Of a stretch of 64,000 nt of DNA, positions 1 to 10,662 are shown one piece after another. The notes beneath the pieces are model-generated. The model worked only from the letters and a program-made list of their open reading frames with translations. It was not told the origin of the DNA and did no database searches. The stretch spans positions 1,922,001-1,986,000 of the forward strand of contig NZ_CP090063.1 in NCBI RefSeq assembly GCF_021391495.1, read 5' to 3'. The position numbers and the translations under genes were made by a program. Position 1 is the first letter of the stretch; each line of letters opens with the position of its first letter. The stretch comes from Amycolatopsis acidiphila (GTDB lineage: Bacteria; Actinomycetota; Actinomycetes; Mycobacteriales; Pseudonocardiaceae).

Positions 1-978
1 CTCGGCCCGCGCCCGGCCGAGACCGTGTTCGTCGGCGGCGGGACGCCGTCGATGCTCGGGGCCGATGGGCTGGCCGCCGTGCTGGACGCCGTCCGGGGCA
101 GCTTCGGGCTCGCGCCGGACGCCGAGGTGACCACCGAGTCGAACCCGGAGTCGACCTCGCCCGAGTTCTTCGCCGGGATCCGCGCGGCGGGCTACAACCG
201 GGTGTCGCTGGGCATGCAGTCCGCCGCGCGGCACGTGCTGAAGGTCCTCGACCGCGTGCACACGCCGGGCCGGCCGGTCGAGGCGGCGAAGGAGGCGCGC
301 GCGGCGGGCTTCGAGCACGTGAACCTCGACGTCATCTACGGCACGCCCGGCGAGCGCGTCGAGGACCTGCAGGCCTCGCTGGACGCGGTGCTCACCGCCG
401 GGGTCGACCACCTCTCGGCGTACTCGCTGATCGTCGAGGACGGCACGGCGCTCGCCCGGCGGGTGCGGCGCGGCGAGCTGCCCATGCCCGACGAGGACGT
501 GCTCGCCGAGTACTACGAGCTGATCGACGCGAAGCTGTCCGCGGCCGGGCTGACCTGGTACGAGGTGTCGAACTGGGCGGCGTCGGAGGACGCGCGGTGC
601 CGGCACAACCTGGGCTACTGGCGTGGCGGGGACTGGTGGGGCGCCGGGCCAGGGGCGCACAGCCACGCCGGCGGCGTGCGGTGGTGGAACGTCAAGCACC
701 CGGCGAAGTACGCGTCACTGCTCGCGGAGGGCAAGTCGCCCGAGGCCGGGCGCGAGGTGCTGACCGAGGACGACCGGCATCTGGAACGGGTCATGCTCGA
801 GCTGCGCCTGGCCGAGGGCCTGCCCCTGGACGCACTCGACGGCGACGGCCTGCGTGAGTCGTCGGCGGCGGCGGCGGAGGGGCTGCTGGACGCCGGGTGG
901 CTACGTGAGGGGCGCGCGGTGCTGACCGACCGCGGCCGCCTGCTCGCGGACGCCGTGGTGCGCCGGCTGGCCGCCTGA
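1..978 (+). CDS. hemW: HemW-like radical SAM protein (heme chaperone / coproporphyrinogen oxidase-like), 5' end missing
   Basis: The reading frame is open from base 1, so the gene starts upstream of the window; about 325 C-terminal residues are present against roughly 400 for the family. The radical-SAM cysteine cluster (CX3CX2C) would lie in the missing part. What remains shows the HemW run VFVGGGTPSML, then ESNPES, RVSLGMQS, the NLDVIYGTPGE strand and the C-terminal HemW domain with HNLGYWRGGDWWGAGPGAHS. The family binds heme and passes it to respiratory enzymes; older annotations call it oxygen-independent coproporphyrinogen III oxidase. In related actinobacteria it lies close to hrcA, which here is 24 kb downstream. 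Confidence 0.93.
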   Translation, partial: LGPRPAETVFVGGGTPSMLGADGLAAVLDAVRGSFGLAPDAEVTTESNPESTSPEFFAGIRAAGYNRVSLGMQSAARHVLKVLDRVHTPGRPVEAAKEARAAGFEHVNLDVIYGTPGERVEDLQASLDAVLTAGVDHLSAYSLIVEDGTALARRVRRGELPMPDEDVLAEYYELIDAKLSAAGLTWYEVSNWAASEDARCRHNLGYWRGGDWWGAGPGAHSHAGGVRWWNVKHPAKYASLLAEGKSPEAGREVLTEDDRHLERVMLELRLAEGLPLDALDGDGLRESSAAAAEGLLDAGWLREGRAVLTDRGRLLADAVVRRLAA

Positions 979-1033
979 GAAAATTTCTCCCGCGAACTGT
1001 AACCGCCTGGTGGGGTCGCGGCATCTCCAGGGT

Positions 1034-1499
1034 GTGCACTTCGAGGACTTCCCCCGGGAACAGCTACCCGGGCTGGTGCGGTTCGCGGCCGTCCTGACCG
1101 GGGACCGCGACCTCGCGCAGGACCTGGTGCAGGACGCGCACCGACCGTCCGGACCTGTACCTGCGCAAGATGGTCGTGAACGGCTACCTGTCGTGGCGGC
1201 GGCGCTGGTACCAGCGCACGGTCCAGTCTGCCCCGGACATCACCCGTCTCCGTGAGCCGCGCGTACCCGGCCCGTCGGCGCGCATCGCCGACCACGCCCA
1301 GCTCGCCGGGCTGCTGGCCGGGCTGAGCCGCGGCCAGCAGGCCGCGATCGTGCTGCGGTTCTACGAGGACCGCGACGACGACGAGATCGCCGAAGTGCTC
1401 GGCTGCGCGGTCGGGACCGTGCGCAGTCACATCTCGCGGGGCCTGTCGCCCCTGCACATCCGGCGGCGCTGGCCGGTGCCGTCACGGCGGTCGTCGTGA
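1034..1499 (+). pseudogene. Decayed SigE-family ECF sigma factor (internal deletion and frameshift)
   Basis: Region 2 of an actinobacterial SigE-type sigma factor is clear from GTG 1034 (LPGLVRFAAVLTGDRDLAQDLVQDAH). The frame then breaks near 1131-1140 and resumes one frame over with RTDRPDLYLRKMVVNGYLSWRRR, then a normal region 4 (LSRGQQAAIVLRFYEDRDDDEIAEVLGCAVGTVRSHISRG). Roughly a dozen residues normally found between VQD and TDRPD are absent, so a deletion that was not a multiple of three explains the break. The C-terminus runs out of frame into the downstream membrane gene. I read this as a pseudogene; a sequencing error would not explain the missing residues. Confidence 0.75.
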
Positions 1500-2242
1500 C
1501 GACGGTCGGCCTCGGCCTGGGCGCCGCGGCGTTGCGTCAGCCGGACCGAGCACCGGACCTCCCGGTCGCCGCGTCGGTCGCGACCACGGTCGCCGCCCCG
1601 GAGCTGTCTTTCTCCCTCGCGGATTCGGGGTACCGGCTGACGTACTGGTCCGTCGGCGTGCACGAGACGAGCGCGCAGTACTCCGGCCCGGGGGGAGCGG
1701 TCGGTGTCACAGCGACCGACACGGACCCGGAGCTGGGGACCACCAGCGCGGCGACCTCGGCGACGCTGCACGGCGACCTGGTCGCCGTCCGGGAGCTCGG
1801 CGGCGGGAAGCGGCAGGTGTCCTGGCACGCCGCACCCGGGCACTGGCTGGTGGTCCAGTCGGCGCCGCTCGACCAGGACGGGCTGCTGCAGCTGGCCGGG
1901 GAGGTCCGGTAGACGCCGACCGCCGTGCAGGGCGCGATCCGGTCACTGCGGGCGCCGCAGGAGCTCACGCTGAACTCGTGGACCAGGACGTCCGACGACG
2001 AGAGCGTGGTGCTCTGCCGTGACGGCCGCGGGGTGGACGGCCAGTGCGTGACGGCCACGCTGCTCCCGGCCGGCAGCCCGCAGCGCGTCGACAGCGCGAC
2101 GAGCCGGCCGACCGCGGCCGGGCCGCCCGACACGCCCGCGGTGGCACGGCGCATCGACGACCGCTTCCAGGTCGTGGTGGAGGCCCAGAGCGCCGACGAG
2201 AACGTGCTCGAGGCCATCGCGGCGTCCGCCGTCGTGAACTGA
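1496..2242 (+). pseudogene. Remnant of a membrane-anchored protein paired with the sigma factor, interrupted by an in-frame TAG
   Basis: The same frame is open from about 1445 and encodes a hydrophobic segment (ALAGAVTAVVVTTVGLGLGAAAL) followed by an extracellular-looking domain, as in the membrane proteins that usually follow SigE-type sigma genes. A TAG at 1910-1912 stops it after LQLAGEVR, but the frame continues without interruption as TPTAVQGAIRSL and on to 2242 (DRFQVVVEAQSADENVLEAIAASAVVN). That is the normal architecture of one such protein, so the stop looks like a nonsense mutation. The 5' end (cytoplasmic part) is missing and fused to the sigma remnant. Both genes seem to have decayed together. 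Confidence 0.65.
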
Positions 2243-2245
2243 GGC

Positions 2246-3226
2246 TCAGCTCCAGATCGTCACGTACACCGGCGGGCGGAACCGCGACGGCGGCACACCG
2301 GCGCCCGGGGAGCGCATGACCTGCATCGCCGCCGGGGTGGTCAGGAAGTGCTGCAGCGCGGCCGCCGCGCTGGAGAGGCGGTCGCGCGGCAGGGTGGTCA
2401 GGTACCAGCACATCGTGGCCGGGGTGCCGGGCACCGGAACGACGGTCAGCTCGCCGCGGCGCAGCTGCGGCGCGACGAGATGCTCGATGGCGACCGACAC
2501 CCCGTTGCCGCTCGCCGCGGCGGACCAGGCCGCCGTCTGGTTGGGGAACACGCTGATCTCCGGGTCCGCCACGCCGAGCCGGTTCAGCAGCTGAGCCGTC
2601 TCGCTGTCGGGGTCGGCTCCCGACGGGTCGACCAGCCAGGGCCACTTCGCGGGACTGCCGCGGTGGCGGGCTCTCGGCGACGCGACCGCGACGAGCGAGC
2701 ACCGGAAGATCGGGGTGCTGTCCAGGCCGCCGTCCAGCTGAGGTCCCAGCGCGGCGTCGGCGAGGCGGCTGCCGAGCAGGACCGGCATCTCGGCCGTGCG
2801 GGCGAGCCCGGCCGACGCGTCGACCGGCAGACCCGAGCGCACGCCGAACGCCTCCAGCAACGGGTTCGCCACGAACTCCGCCAGCGTGCTGGTCACCGCC
2901 ACCTGCAGCCGTTCGGCCATCCCGTTGGCCTCCCGCACCGCCGCGTCGGCGTCCGCGCCGAGCGCGACCATCTGCGAGGCGATGGGCAGCAGCCGGCTGC
3001 CGCCCGGCGTGAGCGTCATCCCGCCGCCCGTACGCACGATCAGCTTGTCGCCGTGATGGCTGCGCAGCGCCGCGAGTGCCTGCGACACGGCCGGCTCGCT
3101 GACACCCATCGCCCGCGCGGCGTCGGTGACCGAGCCGAGGCGGGCGACCAGGACGAAGGCACTGAGCTGACCGAGGGTCACGCCGCCGGAGTCTAGGCCC
3201 GCGGTGGGCAGTTGATCTGCCCTCAT
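2246..3226 (-). CDS. LysR-family transcriptional regulator divergent from the CO dehydrogenase operon
   Basis: The 326-residue protein has an N-terminal winged HTH (VTLGQLSAFVLVARLGSVTDAARAMGVSEPAVSQALAAL, about residues 15-50) and a LysR substrate-binding domain. The length is typical. It is transcribed away from coxM with 57 bp between the start codons, the arrangement of CutR and cutBCA in mycobacteria, so it probably controls CO dehydrogenase expression. ATG 3226 is the first start after the divergent gap; a GTG about 15 codons in (VTLGQL) is an alternative. The inducer is unknown. Confidence 0.85.
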   Translation of the reverse strand: MRADQLPTAGLDSGGVTLGQLSAFVLVARLGSVTDAARAMGVSEPAVSQALAALRSHHGDKLIVRTGGGMTLTPGGSRLLPIASQMVALGADADAAVREANGMAERLQVAVTSTLAEFVANPLLEAFGVRSGLPVDASAGLARTAEMPVLLGSRLADAALGPQLDGGLDSTPIFRCSLVAVASPRARHRGSPAKWPWLVDPSGADPDSETAQLLNRLGVADPEISVFPNQTAAWSAAASGNGVSVAIEHLVAPQLRRGELTVVPVPGTPATMCWYLTTLPRDRLSSAAAALQHFLTTPAAMQVMRSPGAGVPPSRFRPPVYVTIWS

Positions 3227-3283
3227 AATGGAACCCTTATCCGGTCGTTGCGCAACTACGCCGTCAACGGAACCCTGCTGCTC
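3227..3283. promoter_or_regulatory. Divergent LysR/coxM control region with a 10-bp palindrome
   Basis: The 57-bp gap between the two divergent starts contains GTTGCGCAAC at 3247-3256, a perfect palindrome. LysR regulators commonly bind such a site between divergent genes. No clear -35/-10 pair was identified by eye, so the assignment as operator is inference from position and symmetry. Confidence 0.45.
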
Positions 3284-4162
3284 ATGCAGGTACCCGCCCA
3301 GTTCCAGTACGAGAAGGCGACCAGCGTCGAACACGCGCTGGGTCTGCTCGGCAAATACGGTCCGGAAAGCAGGGTCGTGGCCGGTGGCCACAGCCTGATC
3401 CCGATGATGAAGCTGCGGCTGGCCCAGCCGCAGGCCCTGATCGACATCAACGAAGTCGAGGAGCTGACCCGGATCAGCGTCGAGGAGCACATGCTGCGGA
3501 TCGGCGCGATGGTCCGGCACGCCGAACTGCTGTCCTCGGCGGTCGCCGGTGAGCATTTCCCGATCTTCCACGACGCCGAGAAACTGATTGCCGACCCGGT
3601 CGTCCGGAATCGGGGCACCATAGGCGGTTCGCTGTGCCAGGCCGACCCGTCCGAAGACCTTTCCGCCGTTTTCGCGGCCATTCGCGGTGAAGCGGTGATC
3701 CAGGGTGGCGAAGGACAACGTGTCGTGCCGATCCGTGAGTTCTTCACCGGCCCGTACGAGACGGTGGTCGCCGACGGCGAGCTGCTGGTCGCCGTGCGCG
3801 TGCCGATCCGGTCCTCGGCGTCGGCGTACCAGAAGGTCGAGCGGCGCGCGGGGGACTGGGCGGTCGCCGCCGCGGGCGCGGAACTGCGGCTCGACGGCGA
3901 CACCGTGGCCGAGGCCGGGATCGGACTGACCGCGGTGGGCGCGGCGAACTTCCACGTGCCCGAGGCGGAGGAGTTCCTCGTCGGCGGTCCGGCGACGGCC
4001 GAGCGGTTCGCCCGCGCGGGCGAAATCGCCGCCGAGCACTGCCAACCGGTGGCGGACCAGCGCGGCCCGGTCGACTACAAGCGGCACCTCGCCGCGACCC
4101 TCACCGCTCGCGCGCTCGGCGCGGCACTCGCACGCTGGCACGGCCGGCATCAGGAGGCGTGA
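3284..4162 (+). CDS. coxM: Aerobic CO dehydrogenase, medium FAD subunit
   Basis: This 292-residue protein is the flavoprotein subunit of the molybdenum hydroxylase complex. It passes electrons from the FeS subunit to the respiratory chain through FAD. The two FAD-binding motifs are intact: AGGHSLIPMM at residues 33-42 and TIGGSLCQADPSED from residue 112. A C-terminal CO dehydrogenase flavoprotein domain follows. I start at ATG 3284 (MQVPAQFQYEK) because homology begins there; an open frame upstream to 3212 overlaps the control region. It ends 2 bp before coxS. Confidence 0.93.
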   Translation: MQVPAQFQYEKATSVEHALGLLGKYGPESRVVAGGHSLIPMMKLRLAQPQALIDINEVEELTRISVEEHMLRIGAMVRHAELLSSAVAGEHFPIFHDAEKLIADPVVRNRGTIGGSLCQADPSEDLSAVFAAIRGEAVIQGGEGQRVVPIREFFTGPYETVVADGELLVAVRVPIRSSASAYQKVERRAGDWAVAAAGAELRLDGDTVAEAGIGLTAVGAANFHVPEAEEFLVGGPATAERFARAGEIAAEHCQPVADQRGPVDYKRHLAATLTARALGAALARWHGRHQEA

Positions 4163-4164
4163 GC

Positions 4165-4643
4165 ATGGAGATCAACGTGACCGTGAACGGCACGGTGTAC
4201 CAGCGTGAGGTGGAGCCCCGGCTCCTGCTCGTGCACTTCCTGCGCGACGAGCTGCGGCTGACCGGCACGCACTGGGGGTGCGACACGTCGAACTGCGGCA
4301 CCTGCGTGGTGTGGCTGGACGAGGTGCCGGTGAAGTCCTGCACGGTGCTCGCGGTGATGGCCGACGGGCACCGCGTGCGCACCGTCGAGGGGCTGGCCGA
4401 CGGCGCCGGGCTCGACCCGGTGCAGGAGGGCTTCCGGCAGTGCCACGGCCTGCAGTGCGGGTTCTGCACGCCGGGCATGATGATGACCGCGCGCTGGTTG
4501 CTGGACAACAATCCGGATCCGTCCGAAGAGGACATTCGTGAGGCGGTCTCCGGGCAGCTGTGCCGCTGCACCGGCTACGAGAACATCGTCCGCTCGGTCC
4601 GCTGGGCGGCCGAGCACGAAGCGGCGCAGGAGGAGGTGCAGGC

Positions 4644-4647
<4 letters not shown>
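4165..4647 (+). CDS. coxS: Aerobic CO dehydrogenase, small 2x[2Fe-2S] subunit
   Basis: The 160-residue subunit carries both [2Fe-2S] clusters. Plant-type ferredoxin cysteines are C39, C44, C47 and C59, and the second cluster ligands are C98, C101, C133 and C135 (CGFCTPG and CRCTGY). The ATG at 4165 is preferred over GTG 4159 because AGGAGG at 4152-4157 is correctly spaced for it. The gene overlaps coxL by four bases (ATGA), implying translational coupling. Electrons flow from the Mo-Cu site in CoxL through these clusters to the FAD in CoxM. Confidence 0.95.
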
Positions 4648-7021
<2,374 letters not shown>

Positions 7022-7022
<1 letters not shown>

Positions 7023-7900
7023 TGTCCAGACCGGAACTGCTCGCGCAGGCGGACTCGCTGCGGGCCCGCCGGCGACCGTTCGTGCTCGCCACGGTCGTCC
7101 GCGTGCAGCGGCCGACCAGCGCCAAGCCCGGCGACTGCGCGCTGGTGCTGCCCGACGGGACGATCGAGGGGTTCGTCGGCGGCGACTGCGCGGAGTCCAC
7201 CGTGCGGCTGCAGGGGATCCGGCTGCTCGGCACCGGGCGCTCGACCCTGCTGCGGATCACGCCGGAGGCCCGTTCGGACGAAAAGGTGGAGGACGGGGTG
7301 GTGACCGTGGGCAACCCGTGCCTGTCCGGCGGCACACTGGAGATCTTCCTCGAGGCCCAGCTGCCACCGGCGCTCGTCGTGGTACACGGCGACGCGCCGG
7401 TGGCGCGGGCGTTGGTGTCGGTCGGTGCTGCCCTCGGCTACGACGTGCGCACGGACCCGTCGGTGCCGGAGGACGCCGACGCCGTGCTCGTCGCCTCGCA
7501 CGGCCGGGACGAGGAAGCGGTGCTGCGGGCCGCGGTGGCGGCGGGCGTGGGCTACGTGGGCCTGATCGCCAGCCGTCGCCGCGGCGCGGCGGTGCTGGAG
7601 GCGCTCGAGCTCGACGCGGATTTCGTGCACACCCCGGCCGGGCTGGACATCGGCGCGCGCACCCCCGGGGAGATCGCGGTCTCGGTCTACGCCGAGATGA
7701 TCGCCACCCGGCGGCGGCCGCCGTCCCCGGAGACCCTGCCCGAGCCCGCCGAGGCGCCGGACCCGGTGTGCGGGATGAGCGTGGCGGTCACCCGCGAGTC
7801 GCTGCAACTGCCGTACGAAGGCCGGACGTACTACTTCTGCGGGCCCGGGTGCCGGCAGGCGTTCGCCGAAGAACCCGCCAGGTACGGCGCCGATGGGTGA
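7022..7900 (+). CDS. XdhC/CoxF-like molybdenum cofactor maturation protein with a C-terminal YHS domain
   Basis: The N-terminal XdhC_CoxI domain (about residues 1-110; RVQRPTSAKPGDCALVLPDG, GFVGGDCAES, NPCLSGG) and a central Rossmann-like XdhC domain (YVGLIASRRRG; LDIGARTPGEIAVSVYAEMIA) insert or sulfurate the Mo cofactor in molybdenum hydroxylases. After a proline-rich linker the last 45 or so residues form a YHS metal-binding domain (DPVCGMSV ... YYFCGPGCRQAF). The start overlaps the coxL stop by one base and the end overlaps the MoxR gene by 8 bp. The YHS domain suggests a role in metal, perhaps copper, delivery; that part is inference. Confidence 0.88.
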
Positions 7901-8750
7901 GACCGTGCCGGAGCTGGCCGCAGACCTCGAAGCGGCGGGGTACCTCACCGACGAGGCGCTGGCGACCGCGCTGTTCCTCGCCGTGCGGATGCCCCAGCCC
8001 ATCCTGCTCGAAGGCGAGCCGGGCGTCGGCAAGACCGAGGCCGCGAAAGCGCTTGCGCGGGCGCTGGACACCCGGCTCATCCGGCTGCAGTGCTACGAGG
8101 GACTGTCCTCGGCGGACGCGTTGTACGAGTGGAACTACCCGCGGCAGTTGCTGGGCATCCGGCTCGCCGAGGCCCGGGGCGACGCACTGTCCGAAGCGGA
8201 CCTGTTCGGCGAGGACTACCTGCTGGCAAGGCCCCTGCTGGCGGCGATCGAGCATCCGGGGCCGCGCCCGGCGGTGCTGCTCATCGACGAGGTCGACCGG
8301 GCCGACGACGAGTTCGAGGCGTTCCTGCTCGAACTGCTCGCCGAGGCGACGGTGACGATCCCGGAGCTGGGCACCCGGCATGCCGCCGTGCCGCCGATCG
8401 CGGTGCTGACCTCGAACCGGACCCGCGAGCTGCACGACGCGCTCAAGCGGCGTTGCCTGTACCAGTGGATCGCGCATCCGGACCCGGATCGCGTGGCCGC
8501 GATCATCCGGCTGCGGGTGCCGGGCGTCGCCGGCTGGCTGGCCGAGCGGGTCGCGGGCTCCGTGCAGCGGCTGCGCGGTTTCGACCTGTACAAGCCGCCC
8601 GGTGTCGCGGAGGCGATCAACTGGGCCTCGGCGCTGCACGTGCTCGGGGTCGAGACGCTGGACGGGACCGCCGTCCGGCACACGATGAGCACCGTCGTGA
8701 AGTACGAGGAGGACAGCGCGGTCGTCGAGTCGGCCGGGAGCTGGTGGTGA
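7893..8750 (+). CDS. coxD: MoxR-type AAA+ ATPase (CoxD) for CO dehydrogenase maturation
   Basis: This 285-residue AAA+ protein has Walker A GEPGVGKT (residues 41-48), Walker B VLLIDEVDRAD and a sensor-1 asparagine in VLTSNRTRELHDALKRRC. In Oligotropha, CoxD and CoxE are needed to build the sulfurated Mo-Cu centre. The gene overlaps the XdhC-YHS gene by 8 bp and coxE by 4 bp (GTGA), so the maturation genes look translationally coupled to the structural genes. Confidence 0.9.
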   Translation: MGETVPELAADLEAAGYLTDEALATALFLAVRMPQPILLEGEPGVGKTEAAKALARALDTRLIRLQCYEGLSSADALYEWNYPRQLLGIRLAEARGDALSEADLFGEDYLLARPLLAAIEHPGPRPAVLLIDEVDRADDEFEAFLLELLAEATVTIPELGTRHAAVPPIAVLTSNRTRELHDALKRRCLYQWIAHPDPDRVAAIIRLRVPGVAGWLAERVAGSVQRLRGFDLYKPPGVAEAINWASALHVLGVETLDGTAVRHTMSTVVKYEEDSAVVESAGSWW

Positions 8751-9841
8751 CCGACCTGGCCGTGCTCGCCGCACGGTTCGGTGCGGCGCTGCGGGCCCAG
8801 GGCGTGGCCGTCGGCGCCGACCGGTCGGCGCGGTTCGCGCAGGCGATCCTGCTCGTGCGCCCGCGGACGCCGGCCGAGCTCTACCGGTGCGCGCTCGCCA
8901 CGCTGGTGTCCACACCGGACGAAATAGAAGTGCTCGAACGGGTCTTCGCCGCGGTGTTCGGCACCGACGGCGACCCGGCCGACTTCCGCGGCGACCGGCC
9001 GAACGAGGCGGTGGTGGCGGGGGAGGACCGCCAGGTGAGCGCGGGCACGGCGAAGGACGGGCGCGAACGCGAGGTCGAGATCCCGGCAGCCGGCAGCGCG
9101 ACGGAGCGGCTCGCGGCGCGCGACTTCGCCGATCTCGACCCCGGCGAGCTGGCCCTGTTGCGGGATCTCATGCGGCGGTTCCGGATCGCGACCCCGCTGC
9201 GCCGGTCGCGGCGCAAACGGGCCGCGCCCGGAGGCCGGCGGGTCGACATGCGCGAGACCCTGCGCGGTGCGCGCCGCAGTGGTGGCGAGCCGGTCGTGCT
9301 GCGCCGCTGGGTGCCGCGCGAGAAGCCGCGGAAACTGGTGGTGCTGTGCGACATCTCCGGCTCGATGGAGGCGCATGCCCGCGCGATGCTGCAACTGCTG
9401 GTGTGCGCGAACCTCGGGGCGCGGGCGGAGGTGTTCACGTTCGCCACCCGGCTGACGCGGCTGACCAGGGCGCTCGCCGGCTCCCCGGCGAAGGCCATGC
9501 GGCAGGCGGGGGAGGAGGCGCCGGATTGGTCGGGTGGGACGAGGATCGGCGCCGCGCTCAAGGAGTTCCTCGACTCCTACGGCGCACGCGGGATGGCGCG
9601 CGGCGCGGTCGTGGTGATCATCTCCGACGGCTGGGAGACCGGCGGGACCGACAAGCTCGCCGGGCAGATGGCCCGGCTGTCCCGGCTCGCGCATCGCGTG
9701 GTGTGGGTCAACCCGCGCACCGCCAAGCCGGGGTACCGGCCCCTCGTGGGCGGGATGGCGGCGGTGTGGCCCTACTGCGGCGCGGTCGTCAGCGCGCACC
9801 GCCTGGACGCGCTCGACGCGTTGCTCGCGGCCGTGGGGTAG
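8747..9841 (+). CDS. coxE: VWA-domain protein CoxE, partner of the MoxR ATPase
   Basis: The 364-residue protein has an N-terminal helical region and a C-terminal von Willebrand A domain with a MIDAS motif DISGSME and a second metal-site segment SDGWETGG. Such VWA proteins act with MoxR ATPases in metallocentre assembly, and CoxE is required with CoxD for copper insertion in CO dehydrogenase. GTG 8747 overlaps the MoxR stop. The 71-bp gap after it marks the likely end of the cox operon. Confidence 0.88.
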   Translation: MTDLAVLAARFGAALRAQGVAVGADRSARFAQAILLVRPRTPAELYRCALATLVSTPDEIEVLERVFAAVFGTDGDPADFRGDRPNEAVVAGEDRQVSAGTAKDGREREVEIPAAGSATERLAARDFADLDPGELALLRDLMRRFRIATPLRRSRRKRAAPGGRRVDMRETLRGARRSGGEPVVLRRWVPREKPRKLVVLCDISGSMEAHARAMLQLLVCANLGARAEVFTFATRLTRLTRALAGSPAKAMRQAGEEAPDWSGGTRIGAALKEFLDSYGARGMARGAVVVIISDGWETGGTDKLAGQMARLSRLAHRVVWVNPRTAKPGYRPLVGGMAAVWPYCGAVVSAHRLDALDALLAAVG

Positions 9842-9912
9842 GGGCAACCCCACCACGGACTCGGGTGTGCGCGGCAGTGAGTCCGCGGGTTCGCGTTGGT
9901 TGTCTTCATGGC

Positions 9913-10662
9913 ATGACGAATGCGATCGGGGTCCAGCGTGCCACGGCGGTGGAGCTTCGTGAGGTGACCCGGGAATACGGTGGCAAGCACGCGCGGGTGT
10001 GCGCACTCGACGGCGTGAGCCTGGCGTTCCCGCAAGGCACCTGGACGGCGGTGATGGGCCCATCGGGGTCGGGCAAGTCCACCCTGCTGCACTGCGCGGC
10101 GGGGCTGGAACACGTGAGCAGCGGCCAGGTGTTCCTCGCGGGCGAGGACATCACGGCGGCCTCGGACAGGGAGCTGACCGACCTGCGGCGCCGCGAGATC
10201 GGCTTCGTGTTCCAGAGCTTCAACCTCATCGGCTCCCTGACCGCCGAGCAGAACGTCGCACTGCCGCTCAAGCTGTCCGGGCACCGGGTGTCCAAAAAGG
10301 ATGTGCGCGCGGTGCTGTCGGGCGTCGGCCTCGCCGACCGGATGCGGCACCGGCCGCGTGAGCTGTCCGGCGGCCAGCAGCAGCGCGTCGCGATCGCGCG
10401 AGCCATGGTGACGCGTCCCGCGGTGCTGTTCGCCGACGAGCCGACCGGCGCGCTCGACTCGACGTCCGCGCGCACGGTCCTCGGCCTGCTGCGGCAGATG
10501 GTGGACACGGCGGGGCAGACGATCGTGATGGTCACCCACGACCCGGCGGCCGCGGCTTGCGCGGACTCGGTGGTGTTCCTGTCCGACGGCCGGATCGTGG
10601 ACCGGGCCGTCGCTCCCTCGGCGCGTGAAGTGGCCGACCGGCTCGCCGCGCTGGAGGCGTGA
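9913..10662 (+). CDS. MacB/LolD-type ABC transporter ATP-binding protein
   Basis: The 249-residue nucleotide-binding protein shows Walker A GPSGSGKST, Q-loop FVFQSFNLI, signature LSGGQQQR, Walker B AVLFADEPTGALD and the H-loop MVTHD. The sequence class matches ATPases that energise FtsX-like permeases of the MacB/LolD/YtrE group. It is followed directly by such a permease with a TGATG overlap. The transported substrate cannot be told from sequence; antimicrobial peptide or lipoprotein export are common in the family. ATG 9913 is used because the close upstream ATG 9908 runs into a stop. Confidence 0.9.
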   Translation: MTNAIGVQRATAVELREVTREYGGKHARVCALDGVSLAFPQGTWTAVMGPSGSGKSTLLHCAAGLEHVSSGQVFLAGEDITAASDRELTDLRRREIGFVFQSFNLIGSLTAEQNVALPLKLSGHRVSKKDVRAVLSGVGLADRMRHRPRELSGGQQQRVAIARAMVTRPAVLFADEPTGALDSTSARTVLGLLRQMVDTAGQTIVMVTHDPAAAACADSVVFLSDGRIVDRAVAPSAREVADRLAALEA

